This document shows, piece after piece, positions 41,460-50,013 of a stretch of 64,000 bases of DNA (position 1 is its first letter; each line of letters starts with the position of its first letter). The notes under the pieces were generated by a model, which was not told the DNA's origin, ran no database searches, and was given only the letters and a program-made list of their open reading frames with translations. The stretch covers positions 1 to 64,000 of the forward strand of contig NZ_BBPP01000040.1 in NCBI RefSeq assembly GCF_000787835.1, in the 5' to 3' direction. The stretch is from Streptacidiphilus melanogenes (GTDB lineage: Bacteria; Actinomycetota; Actinomycetes; Streptomycetales; Streptomycetaceae). The position numbers and the translations under genes were made by a program.

Positions 41460-42458
41460 TCACACCACCGTCGTCCACTCCAGATAGGCGCGCGGATACC
41501 CCAGCAGCACCTGGGCCAGCCGTACGAGGCCGTCCCTTTCGGACGAGGCGAGGGACTGGACCGAGAACACCTCGGGCAGCCGCTCGGCCTCCCGCTCCAT
41601 CTGTCCGCAACGGACCTCGATACGGCGAACCACCCGCTCGGCCGCCGCGTCGAGAGGCAACCTCGCCTGCTGCGCGACCGCCATCACGTGGTTCACGACC
41701 CAGGTGACACCAGAACCGGCCTCGGCCGCGGCGATGTCCTGGCACCAGGCCGTGACGTCGTTGACCCCGTGGACCAGGGCCCGCCAGGCATTGGACCGGT
41801 ACACATCCGCCGGCACCGGCACGCCCAGGAGAACCTCGGGCAGGTCGAACAGCCATGGGCAGTTCACCGCACGCCGCAGCGCCGGGTACCGGTCCGGCGC
41901 GGGGATCCGCCTCAGCGCCGCGTAGTGCGCCTGCTGGGCACGTGCCCGTTGGTGCTGGCGCAGGTGGTAACGGAACCGGCGCGCCCACATGCCGTCGGGG
42001 AGCGGCCTGGTGCGCTGCCACAGCCCACCCGCGGCGTGGCCTGGATCCCGGTCGCGTGAGGCGGCACCGGCCGAGCAGGCCGCCAGCCACGCCTCGAACA
42101 GTTCCGGCAGGCTCCGGCCGTCGGCGGCCAGAGCCTGCCGGTCGGGGTGCAGGGTGGCGGACCATGCGGCCCACTGGCCGAACAGGACCGCAGCGGTGGG
42201 AGCAGCGTCGGGGAGGCAGTAGGAGGCGAGCGTGCCGAAGGTCGAAGTGCCGTCCAAGCCGGCGTCCGCCGCCCAGGAGCCCACCGCCGATTCGATCTCC
42301 GCCACGTCGTCATGCACGGGCGAGGGCCCGGACAGGAGCGGGATCCGAGCCTGCAGCGACTCCAGAACCGCAGGGCCGCCCACCTGCCGTCGCGTCTCTG
42401 CCGGGTCGGTGGGGTCGCTGTTTGAGTCTGCGGCGGTACCTTGATGGCCCGTCACCAC
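41460..42458 (-). CDS. Terpene-synthase-like protein with degenerate metal-binding motifs
   Basis: The 332-residue protein has the size and layout of bacterial class I terpene synthases, including LWQRTRPLPDGMWARRFRYH, VNCPWLFDLPEVLLGVPVPA and the helix H region VHGVNDVTAWCQDIAAAEAG. The motifs needed for Mg-diphosphate ionisation are missing. The region expected to hold the Asp-rich DDxxD reads WAAWSATLHPDRQ, and the NSE triad NDxxSxxxE reads QDIAAAEAG, keeping only the Asp. It is thus probably inactive as a cyclase or has a new role. GTG 42458 (or 42455) follows AAGGA; the long upstream extension was rejected. No prenyl-transferase or P450 gene is adjacent. Confidence 0.75.
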   Translation of the reverse strand: MVTGHQGTAADSNSDPTDPAETRRQVGGPAVLESLQARIPLLSGPSPVHDDVAEIESAVGSWAADAGLDGTSTFGTLASYCLPDAAPTAAVLFGQWAAWSATLHPDRQALAADGRSLPELFEAWLAACSAGAASRDRDPGHAAGGLWQRTRPLPDGMWARRFRYHLRQHQRARAQQAHYAALRRIPAPDRYPALRRAVNCPWLFDLPEVLLGVPVPADVYRSNAWRALVHGVNDVTAWCQDIAAAEAGSGVTWVVNHVMAVAQQARLPLDAAAERVVRRIEVRCGQMEREAERLPEVFSVQSLASSERDGLVRLAQVLLGYPRAYLEWTTVV

Positions 42459-42915
42459 TGGCGTCCTTGCGACCGTGCCGCCGGTTCGTCGAGTTGGACG
42501 GTGGTGAGAGCGGCCGGGTGCATGGCACGAGCGTAGGCCACTGCACGGGCGGAGCGGCTTGGGGCGCACGCGGTGTTCCCGACCGGTTTCACAAGGCGGT
42601 TTGGCCAGGTCACCCTGCGCTGGCGCCGTCTGCTTCTCTCCGGTGTGGGCGCCGGCAGAGGAGGCGAAGGTACGCTGACGGGGTGCGGCGCCGTGGCAGA
42701 CCGCTGCGCTCAAGCGGGGCGGCCGGCTCGAAGTGGCGGACATCCTGGCACATCATCAAAGCCCGGCTGCTGTTGGCAGTCCCATCACGCCGCCAGGGCA
42801 AGAATCCCCGCATGATCGCGGCGCCGGGCCGGCCCTGCCTCCAGTCTGTCCTGGCGAACCTGTGGATGCCGTCGGCGCCGGTGAACCGGCGTCCGCACGT
42901 GGGGACGGATATGGC
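42459..42915. other. Intergenic region upstream of the terpene-synthase-like gene
   Basis: About 460 bases with no supported coding sequence. It should carry the minus-strand promoter of the terpene-synthase-like gene. No repeat or motif was seen. Confidence 0.4.
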
Positions 42916-43250
42916 TCACGCCCTCAGCGCGGCCCGGATGAGTTCGCGCAGTTCGGCGTCGGTGACGCCCACGTCCGTCGAGCGCAGGCGAATGGTTGCC
43001 TTCCCGGTGACGAGCTCGGGATGCCGTCTGGTGAAGCCGCCATCGCGGTCCGTGCCCCACCCGTAGAGCGAGATGCCGTGCTGCCAGGCCCCGACATGCA
43101 GCTTGCGCTTTCCGACCCGGTAGGTCGGCATGCCATAGGACAGCACTGGGCTCGCCCCCGGGAAGCTCTCCAGGATCAGCCCGCTCACCCGGTCGAAGAG
43201 GGGCGGTGATCAGGCGCGATGGCGTCGATGTACTCCTGCACAGCGTCCAT
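42916..43250 (-). pseudogene. Frameshifted DUF1801 domain protein
   Basis: From ATG 43250 the frame reads MDAVQEYIDAIAPDHRP and then stops. The rest of the DUF1801 domain (SGLILESFPGASPVLSYGMP, then TYRVGKRKLHVGAWQHGISL and TDAELRELIRAALRA) continues in the next frame. One extra C in the CCCC run near 43198-43203 would give HRPLFDRVSG and an intact 111-residue protein. DUF1801 proteins are small, and their biochemical role is unclear. An error in a C-run is the likeliest reason for the break; otherwise GTG 43188 could start a shorter product. Confidence 0.75.
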
Positions 43251-43300
43251 ACCCACCATTCTGGCCGTCCTGCTGCGTGGCCAGCTGAAGATTGTGGCGG

Positions 43301-45118
43301 TCACAGTTGCACGGCGAGTGCCGCGCACAGGGCCGCGACACCCACGGCGAGCCACGCCAGGTAGTCGCCCAGGTGTCCGGAGTGCAAGCGGCGCAGCGCG
43401 CGGACGGTGCGGGCGGCCGGGTGGGAGCGGCGCAGACGAGGGCCGCGCGCGTGGACGGCGGCCGCCGCCAGGGCGACGGCCAGCCCCGTGGACAGCAGGC
43501 CCAGCAGAACACCGGCCACCGTCCATCCCGTGGCCGGCGCGGGCACGGCCAAGGGACCGGCGTGCCCGGTGGTGACCGTAGCTGTGTAGTGGGCAGGGTC
43601 GGTGAACACCGCGGCGCCGTGCGCGAGCGCGGCGGCGAAGCCCGGCAAGCAACCGGCCACGGCAGCGAGAACCAGGAGAAGCGCCGGGACGAGGGTCAAC
43701 GTCGCGGGCAGGGTCCGCTCGGGGGACCGGATCTCGGGCTCCTCGCCCTCACCCGTGGTCTCCTCCGAGTCCGGCGCATCGGCGGGCACGGGGCCAGCGC
43801 CCCAGAAGATCCGCAGGCCTGCACGAAGGACGGCTCCCCCGGTGACGGCCGAGGCCACCACGAACACGACCGGCAGCCACGGTTGCCAGCGTGAGGCCGC
43901 GTCCTCGCTGAGGGCCTTGCCCAGCCCGGTGCCGAACGGCGGCAGGCCGACCAAGGCCAGCGCGCCGACGACGAACAGCACGCCCACGGCGCGCAGCCCC
44001 CGGGCCCTGCCGTGCAGACCGTGCTCGTCGACGGAGCCGTAGCGGTCCAGCAGCACGCCGGTCAGCGCGAAGAGCGCGGCTTTGACGCAGCCGTGCGCAG
44101 CGACGTAAACGGCGGCGCCCGCGACGCCGGCCGGGGTGAGCAGCGCGACGGCGGTCAGGAAGAGGCCGATATGGCTGACGGTGGAGAAGGCGAGCAGGCG
44201 TTTGAGGTGCCGTTGCTGCCAGCACATGAGCGCGCCGACCAGGGCGGTGAGCACTCCGAGCGCCGCGAAGGTGGTCCGGAACGCCGTATGCGGGATACCG
44301 CCCGGCCCTGCGAACACGGTCCAGTAGACGCGGGCGACGCCGTAGACGCCGAGTTCAACCATGACGCCCGACATCAGCATGCAGACCGGAGTCGGCGCGA
44401 CCGCGTGGGCGTCGGGCAGCCAGAAGTGGAAAGGCACGACGGCCGCCTTGACGAGCAGCGCGGTGCAGATCAGCACGAACGCGACAACGGTGAGTACGTC
44501 TGTGGGGTGGGAGGCCAGGTGCTGGCCGAGGCGGGCGAGGTTCAGCTCGCCCGTGCGCGCGTACAGCAGGCCGATGCCGAGCAGGGAGCAGTAGGCGGAG
44601 AAGGAGGTGACGATGCCGAAGGTCAGCGCTCCCTGGAGCGGTCGGGGGTCCTCGATGTGGTAGCCGGTGAGCGCGTAGGCGGCGGCGCCCATGAGTTCGA
44701 AGAACACGAAGGCGTTGAACAGGTCGCCGGTGAGGGCGAACCCGGCCATGCCGGCCTCGAAGAGCAGGATCAGGGCAGGGAAGACGCCGGCGTGCTCGCC
44801 CCGCGGTTCCTCGAAGTACCGCCAGGAGTACACGATCACGGCGAGGACCAGCACTCCGACCAGAACCGCCAGCCCGGCCCCGATCGGGTCGGCGGCCAGC
44901 ACGATGCCCACGCTGGCGGGCCAGCCGCCGAGAGCGGAGACGCCGGTGTCGCCGCTGCGGGTCCACACCAGGGCCAGGCAGACCAGTTCGGCGGTGGCGG
45001 CGGTCGTCGCGACGATGTCGCAGCCGGTCCGTGGCAGCCAGCGGCCCACGACGGCCAGCAGCGTGGCGCCGAGCAGCGGGATCGCGACGGCCAGCGGCAG
45101 CAGATGGGCTGCGGTCAC
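43301..45118 (-). CDS. mrpD: MrpD-like proton-antiporter subunit (complex I ND2/4/5 family)
   Basis: The 605-residue protein has about 14 membrane helices and the hallmark segments of the ND5/ND4/ND2-MrpA/D family: [20 protein letters not shown] (with the helix-5 Glu), [20 protein letters not shown] (the conserved Lys and HxWLPDAHxxAPTP) and [20 protein letters not shown]. The Lys/Glu pairs carry protons across the membrane. It closes a cluster of seven genes on this strand. MrpD in Mrp antiporters works beside MrpA, but only one large antiporter-like subunit is encoded here. GTG 45118 lies just downstream of the C subunit gene stop. Confidence 0.92.
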   Translation of the reverse strand: MTAAHLLPLAVAIPLLGATLLAVVGRWLPRTGCDIVATTAATAELVCLALVWTRSGDTGVSALGGWPASVGIVLAADPIGAGLAVLVGVLVLAVIVYSWRYFEEPRGEHAGVFPALILLFEAGMAGFALTGDLFNAFVFFELMGAAAYALTGYHIEDPRPLQGALTFGIVTSFSAYCSLLGIGLLYARTGELNLARLGQHLASHPTDVLTVVAFVLICTALLVKAAVVPFHFWLPDAHAVAPTPVCMLMSGVMVELGVYGVARVYWTVFAGPGGIPHTAFRTTFAALGVLTALVGALMCWQQRHLKRLLAFSTVSHIGLFLTAVALLTPAGVAGAAVYVAAHGCVKAALFALTGVLLDRYGSVDEHGLHGRARGLRAVGVLFVVGALALVGLPPFGTGLGKALSEDAASRWQPWLPVVFVVASAVTGGAVLRAGLRIFWGAGPVPADAPDSEETTGEGEEPEIRSPERTLPATLTLVPALLLVLAAVAGCLPGFAAALAHGAAVFTDPAHYTATVTTGHAGPLAVPAPATGWTVAGVLLGLLSTGLAVALAAAAVHARGPRLRRSHPAARTVRALRRLHSGHLGDYLAWLAVGVAALCAALAVQL

Positions 45119-45124
45119 GGTCCG

Positions 45125-45472
45125 TCAACCCTTCAGGCCGGTCAGGGCCTGCGGGTCGACGGTGTGGTGGCGTTTGCGCAGCTGGATGGTCAGGGCGAGC
45201 AGCAGTGCAGTGACGGTGGCGCCGACGACGACATCGGTCAGGGCCAGGGCCTGGACGACGGGGTCGACCACGGGCCGGGTTCCGGGGGTGAGGTCCGAGA
45301 AGACGGGGGCGGTGCCGTTGCTGCGGTAGCCGACCGCCAGGAGGAGGAGGTAGGTGGAGGACTGGGCGACGGCGAGGCAGCCGATGGCGTGGATGAGGTT
45401 GCGGCTGGTGACCAGCCCGTACAGGGCGATGAGCAGGACCCATCCGGCGGCGAGGTAAGGCCCGATGCCCAT
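45125..45472 (-). CDS. mrpC: MrpC/NuoK-like antiporter subunit
   Basis: The 115-residue protein has three membrane helices (YLAAGWVLLIALYGLVTSRN, LIHAIGCLAVAQSSTYLLLL and ALALTDVVVGATVTALLLAL) and the NuoK-type DPVVQALALTDVVVG segment found in MrpC and NuoK. It is a small proton-path subunit of the Mrp complex. ATG 45472 abuts the stop of the preceding gene, so the genes are translated together. Confidence 0.93.
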   Translation of the reverse strand: MGIGPYLAAGWVLLIALYGLVTSRNLIHAIGCLAVAQSSTYLLLLAVGYRSNGTAPVFSDLTPGTRPVVDPVVQALALTDVVVGATVTALLLALTIQLRKRHHTVDPQALTGLKG

Positions 45473-46243
45473 TCAGGTGCCTCCCTGGGCATTGGCGTCA
45501 GGCGTGTCTCGTTGCTCGGGGTCACCGATTTCGACGGCCTGGTCGAGGAAGTGGGCGAGCAGCGCGATCAGGCCGGAGGCGACCTCGACGCCGACCGCGG
45601 CGTTGAGGACCGGGACGGTGCCGCCGGAGGTGATCTCGTTGAACGTGCCCAGCGGCGCGATGTTCTTCAGGAACGCACCAGCGACGATCAGCCCGGTCAG
45701 GCCGATGATGCTGTAGGAAGCGGCGGCAATGGAGTCCGCGACGTCCAGAACGGCCAGCGGCCGCAGGCGTTTGAGGACGCGATAGTCGGCGGCGACATAG
45801 GCCAGGTGCAGGGCGGTCGCCAGAACGACGCCGCCCTGGAAGCCGCCGCCGGGACTGAGCTGGCCGTGCGCGACGATGTAGACGCCCACGATCAGGGCGA
45901 CGGGCAGCAGCAGCGCCCCAAACAGGCGGGTGGTCGTCATGACATCCTCGGCCTGCGCGCGGACGTGGCGTTCGTCGCGGGCCCGGCGCAGCAACAGCGT
46001 CGCGCCGAGCACGGTCCCGAACAGGATCGACTCCTCGCCCAGGGTGTCGAAGGCCCGGGTGTCGAAGTTGACCGAGGAGATGACGTTCGCGGTCCGGTGC
46101 TCCAGTGCTGCTGCCACCGCGCGGTCGCCGTAGGGGTGACTGGCCGACCCGAAAGCTGGGAGCCGGACACACGCGACAGCGAAGAAGACCGCGATCACCG
46201 CGGCGGCGGCCAGGAACATGAGCAGCCGGGCGCGCGCCGTCAC
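45473..46243 (-). CDS. mrpB: MrpB with N-terminal MbhE-like (MrpA C-terminus) segment
   Basis: The 256-residue protein joins two pieces. Residues about 1-90 (TANVISSVNFDTRAFDTLGE, then ESILFGTVLGATLLLRRARD) match the C-terminal end of MrpA, called MbhE in membrane-bound hydrogenases. Residues about 100-240 are MrpB (RLFGALLLPVALIVGVYIVA, then HGQLSPGGGFQGGVVLATAL). The MnhB-type fused layout is known in archaea and actinobacteria. GTG 46243 overlaps the stop of the preceding gene by four bases. Confidence 0.88.
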   Translation of the reverse strand: MTARARLLMFLAAAAVIAVFFAVACVRLPAFGSASHPYGDRAVAAALEHRTANVISSVNFDTRAFDTLGEESILFGTVLGATLLLRRARDERHVRAQAEDVMTTTRLFGALLLPVALIVGVYIVAHGQLSPGGGFQGGVVLATALHLAYVAADYRVLKRLRPLAVLDVADSIAAASYSIIGLTGLIVAGAFLKNIAPLGTFNEITSGGTVPVLNAAVGVEVASGLIALLAHFLDQAVEIGDPEQRDTPDANAQGGT

Positions 46244-46539
46244 GTCCTCTCCGGGTCCGAGCCCTCGTTGCGATTACTGGACAGGTCGCTGCTCCCGTCG
46301 TCGGGACGGCGGGTCACCTTGCGGACGCTGAGGAGGATCAGGAGCGGGGTCAGCGCGGTGCCGACGGCGAGTTGGGACAGCGCCACGTCGGGGGCCTGCA
46401 GCACGGCGAAGAGCACCGCAAGGCCAAGCCCGAGCGCGGACAGGACCACCGCCTGCCGGGCCGGATCGCGTGTGAGCACCGCGAGGGTGGCGGCGAGTAC
46501 GACGAAGACGACAGCTATCCCGATCAGCCACTGGTCCAC
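46240..46539 (-). CDS. DUF4040 / MbhD-like antiporter subunit
   Basis: The 99-residue protein carries three membrane helices and the DUF4040 core (RQAVVLSALGLGLAVLFAVL, then QAPDVALSQLAVGTALTPLL). This segment is normally the middle part of MrpA and is separate in membrane-bound hydrogenase operons (MbhD). With the MbhE-like start of the next gene it supplies the MrpA C-terminal region, while the N-terminal antiporter domain of MrpA is not seen. GTG 46539 is preceded by GAGGGGA. Confidence 0.9.
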   Translation of the reverse strand: MDQWLIGIAVVFVVLAATLAVLTRDPARQAVVLSALGLGLAVLFAVLQAPDVALSQLAVGTALTPLLILLSVRKVTRRPDDGSSDLSSNRNEGSDPERT

Positions 46540-46847
46540 TATGTCCCCTCCTCTTGTTGGTCGTCGCCTTCGGCCTGGCGGGAGGCACGTGCGATGGCGA
46601 TCGTGGTGACCGTGCCTCCGACGGCGAAGAGCAGCCCGATGAACAGCGTCTTGACCGCGGACCGGCCTGCCCCTTGGTCGACTGCGATGGCCGCAGCGAT
46701 CAGGGGGACTCCGGCCACCGACGCCGGAGCCAGGCCGTGCAGCCGCATCAGCGTCCCGCGTAGCCGCACCACGGCCACCGCGGAGAGCAGCACGCACGCC
46801 ACTCCCGCCCACAAGAGGAACAGGACAACATCGTGACGCGCAGTCAC
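46539..46847 (-). CDS. mrpG: MrpG-like antiporter subunit
   Basis: The 102-residue protein has three helices with the MnhG signature: FLLWAGVACVLLSAVAVVRL, then RGTLMRLHGLAPASVAGVPL and VKTLFIGLLFAVGGTVTTIA. It belongs to the small EFG module that probably forms the outer face of the Mrp complex. GTG 46847 overlaps the MrpF stop by four bases. Confidence 0.92.
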   Translation of the reverse strand: MTARHDVVLFLLWAGVACVLLSAVAVVRLRGTLMRLHGLAPASVAGVPLIAAAIAVDQGAGRSAVKTLFIGLLFAVGGTVTTIAIARASRQAEGDDQQEEGT

Positions 46848-47134
46848 TGTCGTTCTCCTTCACGAGCGGGGCGGACGTCGCGGCGCGCTCCGATCACGAA
46901 GCGGGTGAAGACCAGCGTGCCGGCGGGCGCGAGAACGCCCAGCATCAACGCGAGGTCCTGGTAAGAGGGCCGGTCGTAGGCCTGCGGCAGCAGCAGGAAC
47001 ACGGCGCCGATCACCGTCGACAGCAGCGACGCCCCGGTTAGACGGCGCACCGCCGTTCCACGCGCCACCACCCACAGACACGCGGGAACCGAAACGGCCA
47101 GCAGGACTAGGGCGGCCGCGGCCCAGGCGTTCAC
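46844..47134 (-). CDS. mrpF: MrpF-like antiporter subunit
   Basis: The 96-residue product starts VNAWAAAALVLLAVSVPACL and continues TGASLLSTVIGAVFLLLPQA, then LALMLGVLAPAGTLVFTRFV. This is the three-helix MnhF/MrpF plan. GTG 47134 overlaps the stop of MrpE by four bases, continuing the translational coupling. Confidence 0.9.
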   Translation of the reverse strand: MNAWAAAALVLLAVSVPACLWVVARGTAVRRLTGASLLSTVIGAVFLLLPQAYDRPSYQDLALMLGVLAPAGTLVFTRFVIGARRDVRPAREGERQ

Positions 47135-47622
47135 CGAGTCCCTCCCGGATCGCGGTCTTCCGCGAGGGCGCGTTCGACTGGGCCCTTGCCTGGACGCAGA
47201 GTGTGCACGACCACCTCGTCCGGGCACGGCACGTCGACCACGCAGGTGTCCGGGGAGGCCCCGAGCAGCACACCGGCCCAGCCGGCGTCCGCGCCCGGCC
47301 GCAACCTGATACGGCGCACAGCCGCATCCGCCGGATTCGCCAGCGCGGCGACGAGTACGGCCAGGCCGCGCAGGACCGCGCGTGGCAGTGCGAGCACTGC
47401 CGCGACCGCACCGCGGACACCTGTGAGGCGAACTCCGGCGATGCGGCGCATCCGTACCGCCGCCAGGGCCCCGCCCACGGCCGCCACACCCGCGACCAGC
47501 AGCTCGACCGGCGTGACGGAACTGATGAACACCACCGTCAGCCCGGCCAGCACCGCCCACCACACCACGAACTCGACCACCGCACGCAACCCAAGCCTCC
47601 CAACCCCACCACACTCGACCAT
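47131..47622 (-). CDS. mrpE: MrpE-like antiporter subunit
   Basis: The 163-residue protein has N-terminal membrane helices (AVVEFVVWWAVLAGLTVVFI, then VELLVAGVAAVGGALAAVRM and VAAVLALPRAVLRGLAVLVA) and a soluble tail with SPDTCVVDVPCPDEVVVHTL, typical of MnhE. MrpE is the first gene of the Mrp cluster. It starts 45 bases after the stop of the Pro-rich gene, so the run of minus-strand genes from 49334 to 43301 could be one long transcript. Confidence 0.9.
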   Translation of the reverse strand: MVECGGVGRLGLRAVVEFVVWWAVLAGLTVVFISSVTPVELLVAGVAAVGGALAAVRMRRIAGVRLTGVRGAVAAVLALPRAVLRGLAVLVAALANPADAAVRRIRLRPGADAGWAGVLLGASPDTCVVDVPCPDEVVVHTLRPGKGPVERALAEDRDPGGTR

Positions 47623-47667
47623 TGCCCTACCTCGCCTTGGCCGACAGGCCGCGCCGTCGTCGAGGGT

Positions 47668-47916
47668 TCAGTCGGGTGGCTCCTGCGGGTGCGCCTCGCT
47701 GGGCCGGGGCGGTTCAGGGGCCGGACCGGGCTCGGGGCCGGGGGCGGGCTCGCCCGGGCCCCGGGGCTCCGGCGGCGGAACCGGCCGGCCAGGCGGCTCC
47801 GGCGGATCCGGTGTCACCGGCGGCTTCACCGGATCCGGCGGGCCGGGCGGTGACGGGGGATCAGGCGGCGGCACAGGGGTGATATCGGGGTCGGGCGGTA
47901 CAGGGACGGTGCCCAT
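47668..47916 (-). CDS. Proline-rich protein, 82 aa
   Basis: The product is almost wholly PxP and DPP repeats (MGTVPVPPDPDITPVPPPDP at the start and GPEPGPAPEPPRPSEAHPQE near the end). It has no membrane segment or known motif. ATG 47916 is preceded by AGGAG and lies nine bases after the stop of the plasmid-stabilisation-like gene. Low-complexity reading in GC-rich DNA is a caution, but the start site and position in a tight gene run support it. Confidence 0.6.
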   Translation of the reverse strand: MGTVPVPPDPDITPVPPPDPPSPPGPPDPVKPPVTPDPPEPPGRPVPPPEPRGPGEPAPGPEPGPAPEPPRPSEAHPQEPPD

Positions 47917-47925
47917 CGCTGGCTC

Positions 47926-48249
47926 CTATCGGCCCAAGGCCTCTTCGAGCTGCTTCTTGTTCATCTTCGAGCGGCCGTGGATGTTGCGCTGCCGGGCCTC
48001 GTTGTACAGCTGCTCCTTGGTGCGCCCCTGGGCTCCGCTGTGGGAGCGCAGCCCGCCGCGCCGCGAGGAGGAGATGTCCTCGATCGAGGTGCGGCTGGCG
48101 GTCTTCGACTCCCCGTGCCGGGCGCGTTCCTTGTTGACGGTGCGGGCCGCGATCTCCTCGGCGCCCTTCTCGCTCGCGCCGCGGTCGAGCTCGCTATTCC
48201 TGATGTGCTCGTACTGCTGTTCCCGCTTGGGGGATGATCCACGGGGCAT
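47926..48249 (-). CDS. Small basic plasmid-stabilisation-like protein
   Basis: The 107-residue protein is hydrophilic (SSPKREQQYEHIRNSELDRG, then GASEKGAEEIAARTVNKERA) and ends with a Rho-N/SAP-like helical hairpin (GRTKEQLYNEARQRNIHGRS, then KMNKKQLEEALGR). Streptomycete annotations often call such proteins plasmid stabilisation proteins, but no plasmid role is shown. ATG 48249 follows GGGAG. The stop of the SDR gene lies two bases upstream. Confidence 0.8.
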   Translation of the reverse strand: MPRGSSPKREQQYEHIRNSELDRGASEKGAEEIAARTVNKERARHGESKTASRTSIEDISSSRRGGLRSHSGAQGRTKEQLYNEARQRNIHGRSKMNKKQLEEALGR

Positions 48250-48251
48250 GC

Positions 48252-49334
48252 TCACTCCCTGTCTGTGTCCGTTGGCTGCGGGACTCGTCGTGTACCCCCA
48301 CTCGGTGACGTGGACCCGCTGGAGGGGCCCGCCACACGGGCTATCACCCGTTCGGCGCCCTGGCGTACCCGCGTCGCGAGGGTGCCGAGCGCGTGTGCGG
48401 CCTCCTGCTGGGCGCTGAAGCCGTGGGCGCGGTCATCGAAGCGGCCGTGGGACCCGAAGTCCCGGAAACCGTCCACTGGTTCGAACAGATTGCCCGCTTC
48501 CCTTCCCGGCTGCCGGTGTCCGTCCTGCTGGGAGGCGAACCCGGTGCGGGCCAGATAGCGGTCCAGCAGGCCCGGGGCGATGGCATTGGCCACGAGCGTC
48601 GCCACGGTGCTGGCACCGACCCAGTACTCGCGCCGCCCAGGATGGTCGGCGGCGTACAGCACGGCACGGGCGGCGACCTCGGGCTGGTAGATCGGCGGCA
48701 CCGGCTGGGCGCGCTCGGGCAGGCGGGAGCGGACCCAGTCGAACTGCGGGGTGTTCACAGCCGGCATCTGCACCATCGTGGTCCGCACCCGGGTGCCGCT
48801 GGCCAGGAGTTCACAGCGCAGGGCCTCGTTGAAGCCCTGGATGGCGTGCTTGGCGCCGCTGTATGCGGTCTGCAGCGGGATGCCGCGGTAGGCGATCGCG
48901 GAGCCGACCTGCACGACCACGCCTCGGTTGCGCGGCAGCATCCGCCTCAGCGCTGCCTGGGTGGAGTACACGTAGCCGAGATAGGTGACCTCGGTGACCC
49001 GCCGGAACTCGTCGGGCGTGATCTCGGTGAAGGGCGCGAAGACGGACGCGAACGCGTCGTTGACCCACACGTCGATCGGGCCCAGCTCGGCCTCGGCTCG
49101 CGCGGCAGCCGCGTCGACCGCGTCGGGGTCGGTGACGTCGGCCTCGATGGCGATCACCTTGGATGCACCGGCCGTCTCCACCTCCCGCACGGCAGCGTCC
49201 AGGCCAGCTCGGCCCCGGGCGACCAGCGCGAGCCGGTCGCCCCGCAGGCCGAATGCGATCGCGCAGGCCCGCCCGATCCCTCCACTGGCCCCCGTGACGA
49301 CTATGGTGCGAGGCGCGATCTCCACAGATTCCAT
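48252..49334 (-). CDS. Short-chain dehydrogenase/reductase (SDR) with C-terminal extension
   Basis: The 360-residue protein starts with an SDR core: TIVVTGASGGIGRACAIAFG (TGxxxGIG nucleotide motif), VGSAIAYRGIPLQTAYSGAK with the catalytic Ser and YxxxK (YSGAK), and a substrate region. About 80 extra residues follow the SDR domain (PGREAGNLFEPVDGFRDFGS and beyond), as in streptomycete SDRs near general-stress genes. It likely uses NADP(H) in the cytoplasm. The substrate is unknown. ATG 49334 was preferred; its Shine-Dalgarno is weak. Confidence 0.88.
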   Translation of the reverse strand: MESVEIAPRTIVVTGASGGIGRACAIAFGLRGDRLALVARGRAGLDAAVREVETAGASKVIAIEADVTDPDAVDAAAARAEAELGPIDVWVNDAFASVFAPFTEITPDEFRRVTEVTYLGYVYSTQAALRRMLPRNRGVVVQVGSAIAYRGIPLQTAYSGAKHAIQGFNEALRCELLASGTRVRTTMVQMPAVNTPQFDWVRSRLPERAQPVPPIYQPEVAARAVLYAADHPGRREYWVGASTVATLVANAIAPGLLDRYLARTGFASQQDGHRQPGREAGNLFEPVDGFRDFGSHGRFDDRAHGFSAQQEAAHALGTLATRVRQGAERVIARVAGPSSGSTSPSGGTRRVPQPTDTDRE

Positions 49335-49480
49335 GAGGGGCGGCTTTCCCGGATCCACCGCAGCAAACGCACCGCTGCCCCAGGGTGCGACAAGGCACGG
49401 CATGCGGAGGGTGTTAGGTCCCGGCCTTCGGGGGCACACGCGCCAGCGTCAGCGCAAAGTCGAGCGAATCGAGGCGCGGC

Positions 49481-49939
49481 ATGAGCATGGTGCAGGAATC
49501 CGTTGAGGTGGAGGTGCCGCTGCACACCGCCTACAACCAGTGGACGCAGTTCGAGGACTTCCCCCGGTTCATGGAGGGTGTGGAGGAGGTCACCCAGATC
49601 GACGCCCGGCACAACCACTGGAAGACCCGCGTCGGCGGGGCGACCCGCGAGTTCGACACCGAGATCGTGGACCAGATGCCCGATCAGAAGATCGCCTGGC
49701 GCACCATCGGCGGGGACGTCCAGCAGATGGGGGTCGTCACGTTCGAGCCCCTGGACGCCCGGCGTACCGCCGTCCGTCTGGCCATCGACTTCGAGCCGGA
49801 AGGCGTGGCGCAGAAGGCGGCGGACGTGATGGGGATGGTCGACCGGCGGGTCAAGGGTGACCTGCGGCGCTTCAAGTCCTTCGTCGAGGACCGCGGCATG
49901 GAAAGCGGGGCGTGGCGGGGCCGAATCACGCCAGCCTGA
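49481..49939 (+). CDS. SRPBCC family (cyclase/dehydrase-like) protein
   Basis: The 152-residue protein has the START/SRPBCC pattern: QESVEVEVPLHTAYNQWTQF, then EDFPRFMEGVEEVTQIDARH and VTFEPLDARRTAVRLAIDFE, with a long C-terminal helix over a hydrophobic pocket. Such proteins bind lipid or polyketide ligands or act as stress-linked chaperones. A related SRPBCC domain is in the acidic protein encoded at 61040. It is divergent from the SDR gene and a 12-bp hairpin follows its stop. Confidence 0.85.
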   Translation: MSMVQESVEVEVPLHTAYNQWTQFEDFPRFMEGVEEVTQIDARHNHWKTRVGGATREFDTEIVDQMPDQKIAWRTIGGDVQQMGVVTFEPLDARRTAVRLAIDFEPEGVAQKAADVMGMVDRRVKGDLRRFKSFVEDRGMESGAWRGRITPA

Positions 49940-49948
49940 ACCCCGGAT

Positions 49949-49982
49949 GTGAGGGTGCCGGCCATGTGGTCGGCACCCTCAC
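49949..49982. terminator. Bidirectional terminator between convergent genes
   Basis: GTGAGGGTGCCG at 49949-49960 is perfectly complementary to CGGCACCCTCAC at 49971-49982 (12 bp, 10-base loop). It lies between the SRPBCC stop (plus) and the end of the GH15 gene (minus). Confidence 0.65.
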
Positions 49983-50013
49983 CGCTGACATCACGCAGGG
50001 ATGGGCGGCTTCG

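Noticed and set aside
44012-46609. Long plus-strand open frame (865 codons) across the antiporter operon
   Set aside because: It runs opposite to the conserved mrp genes, is rich in Gly/Gln/Arg/Asp without any known domain, and exists because of high GC on the complementary strand.
43301-47622. Assignment of the cluster to NADH dehydrogenase (complex I)
   Set aside because: The presence of E, F, G and DUF4040-type subunits and absence of any NuoA-J peripheral subunit point to an Mrp/Mbh-type antiporter.
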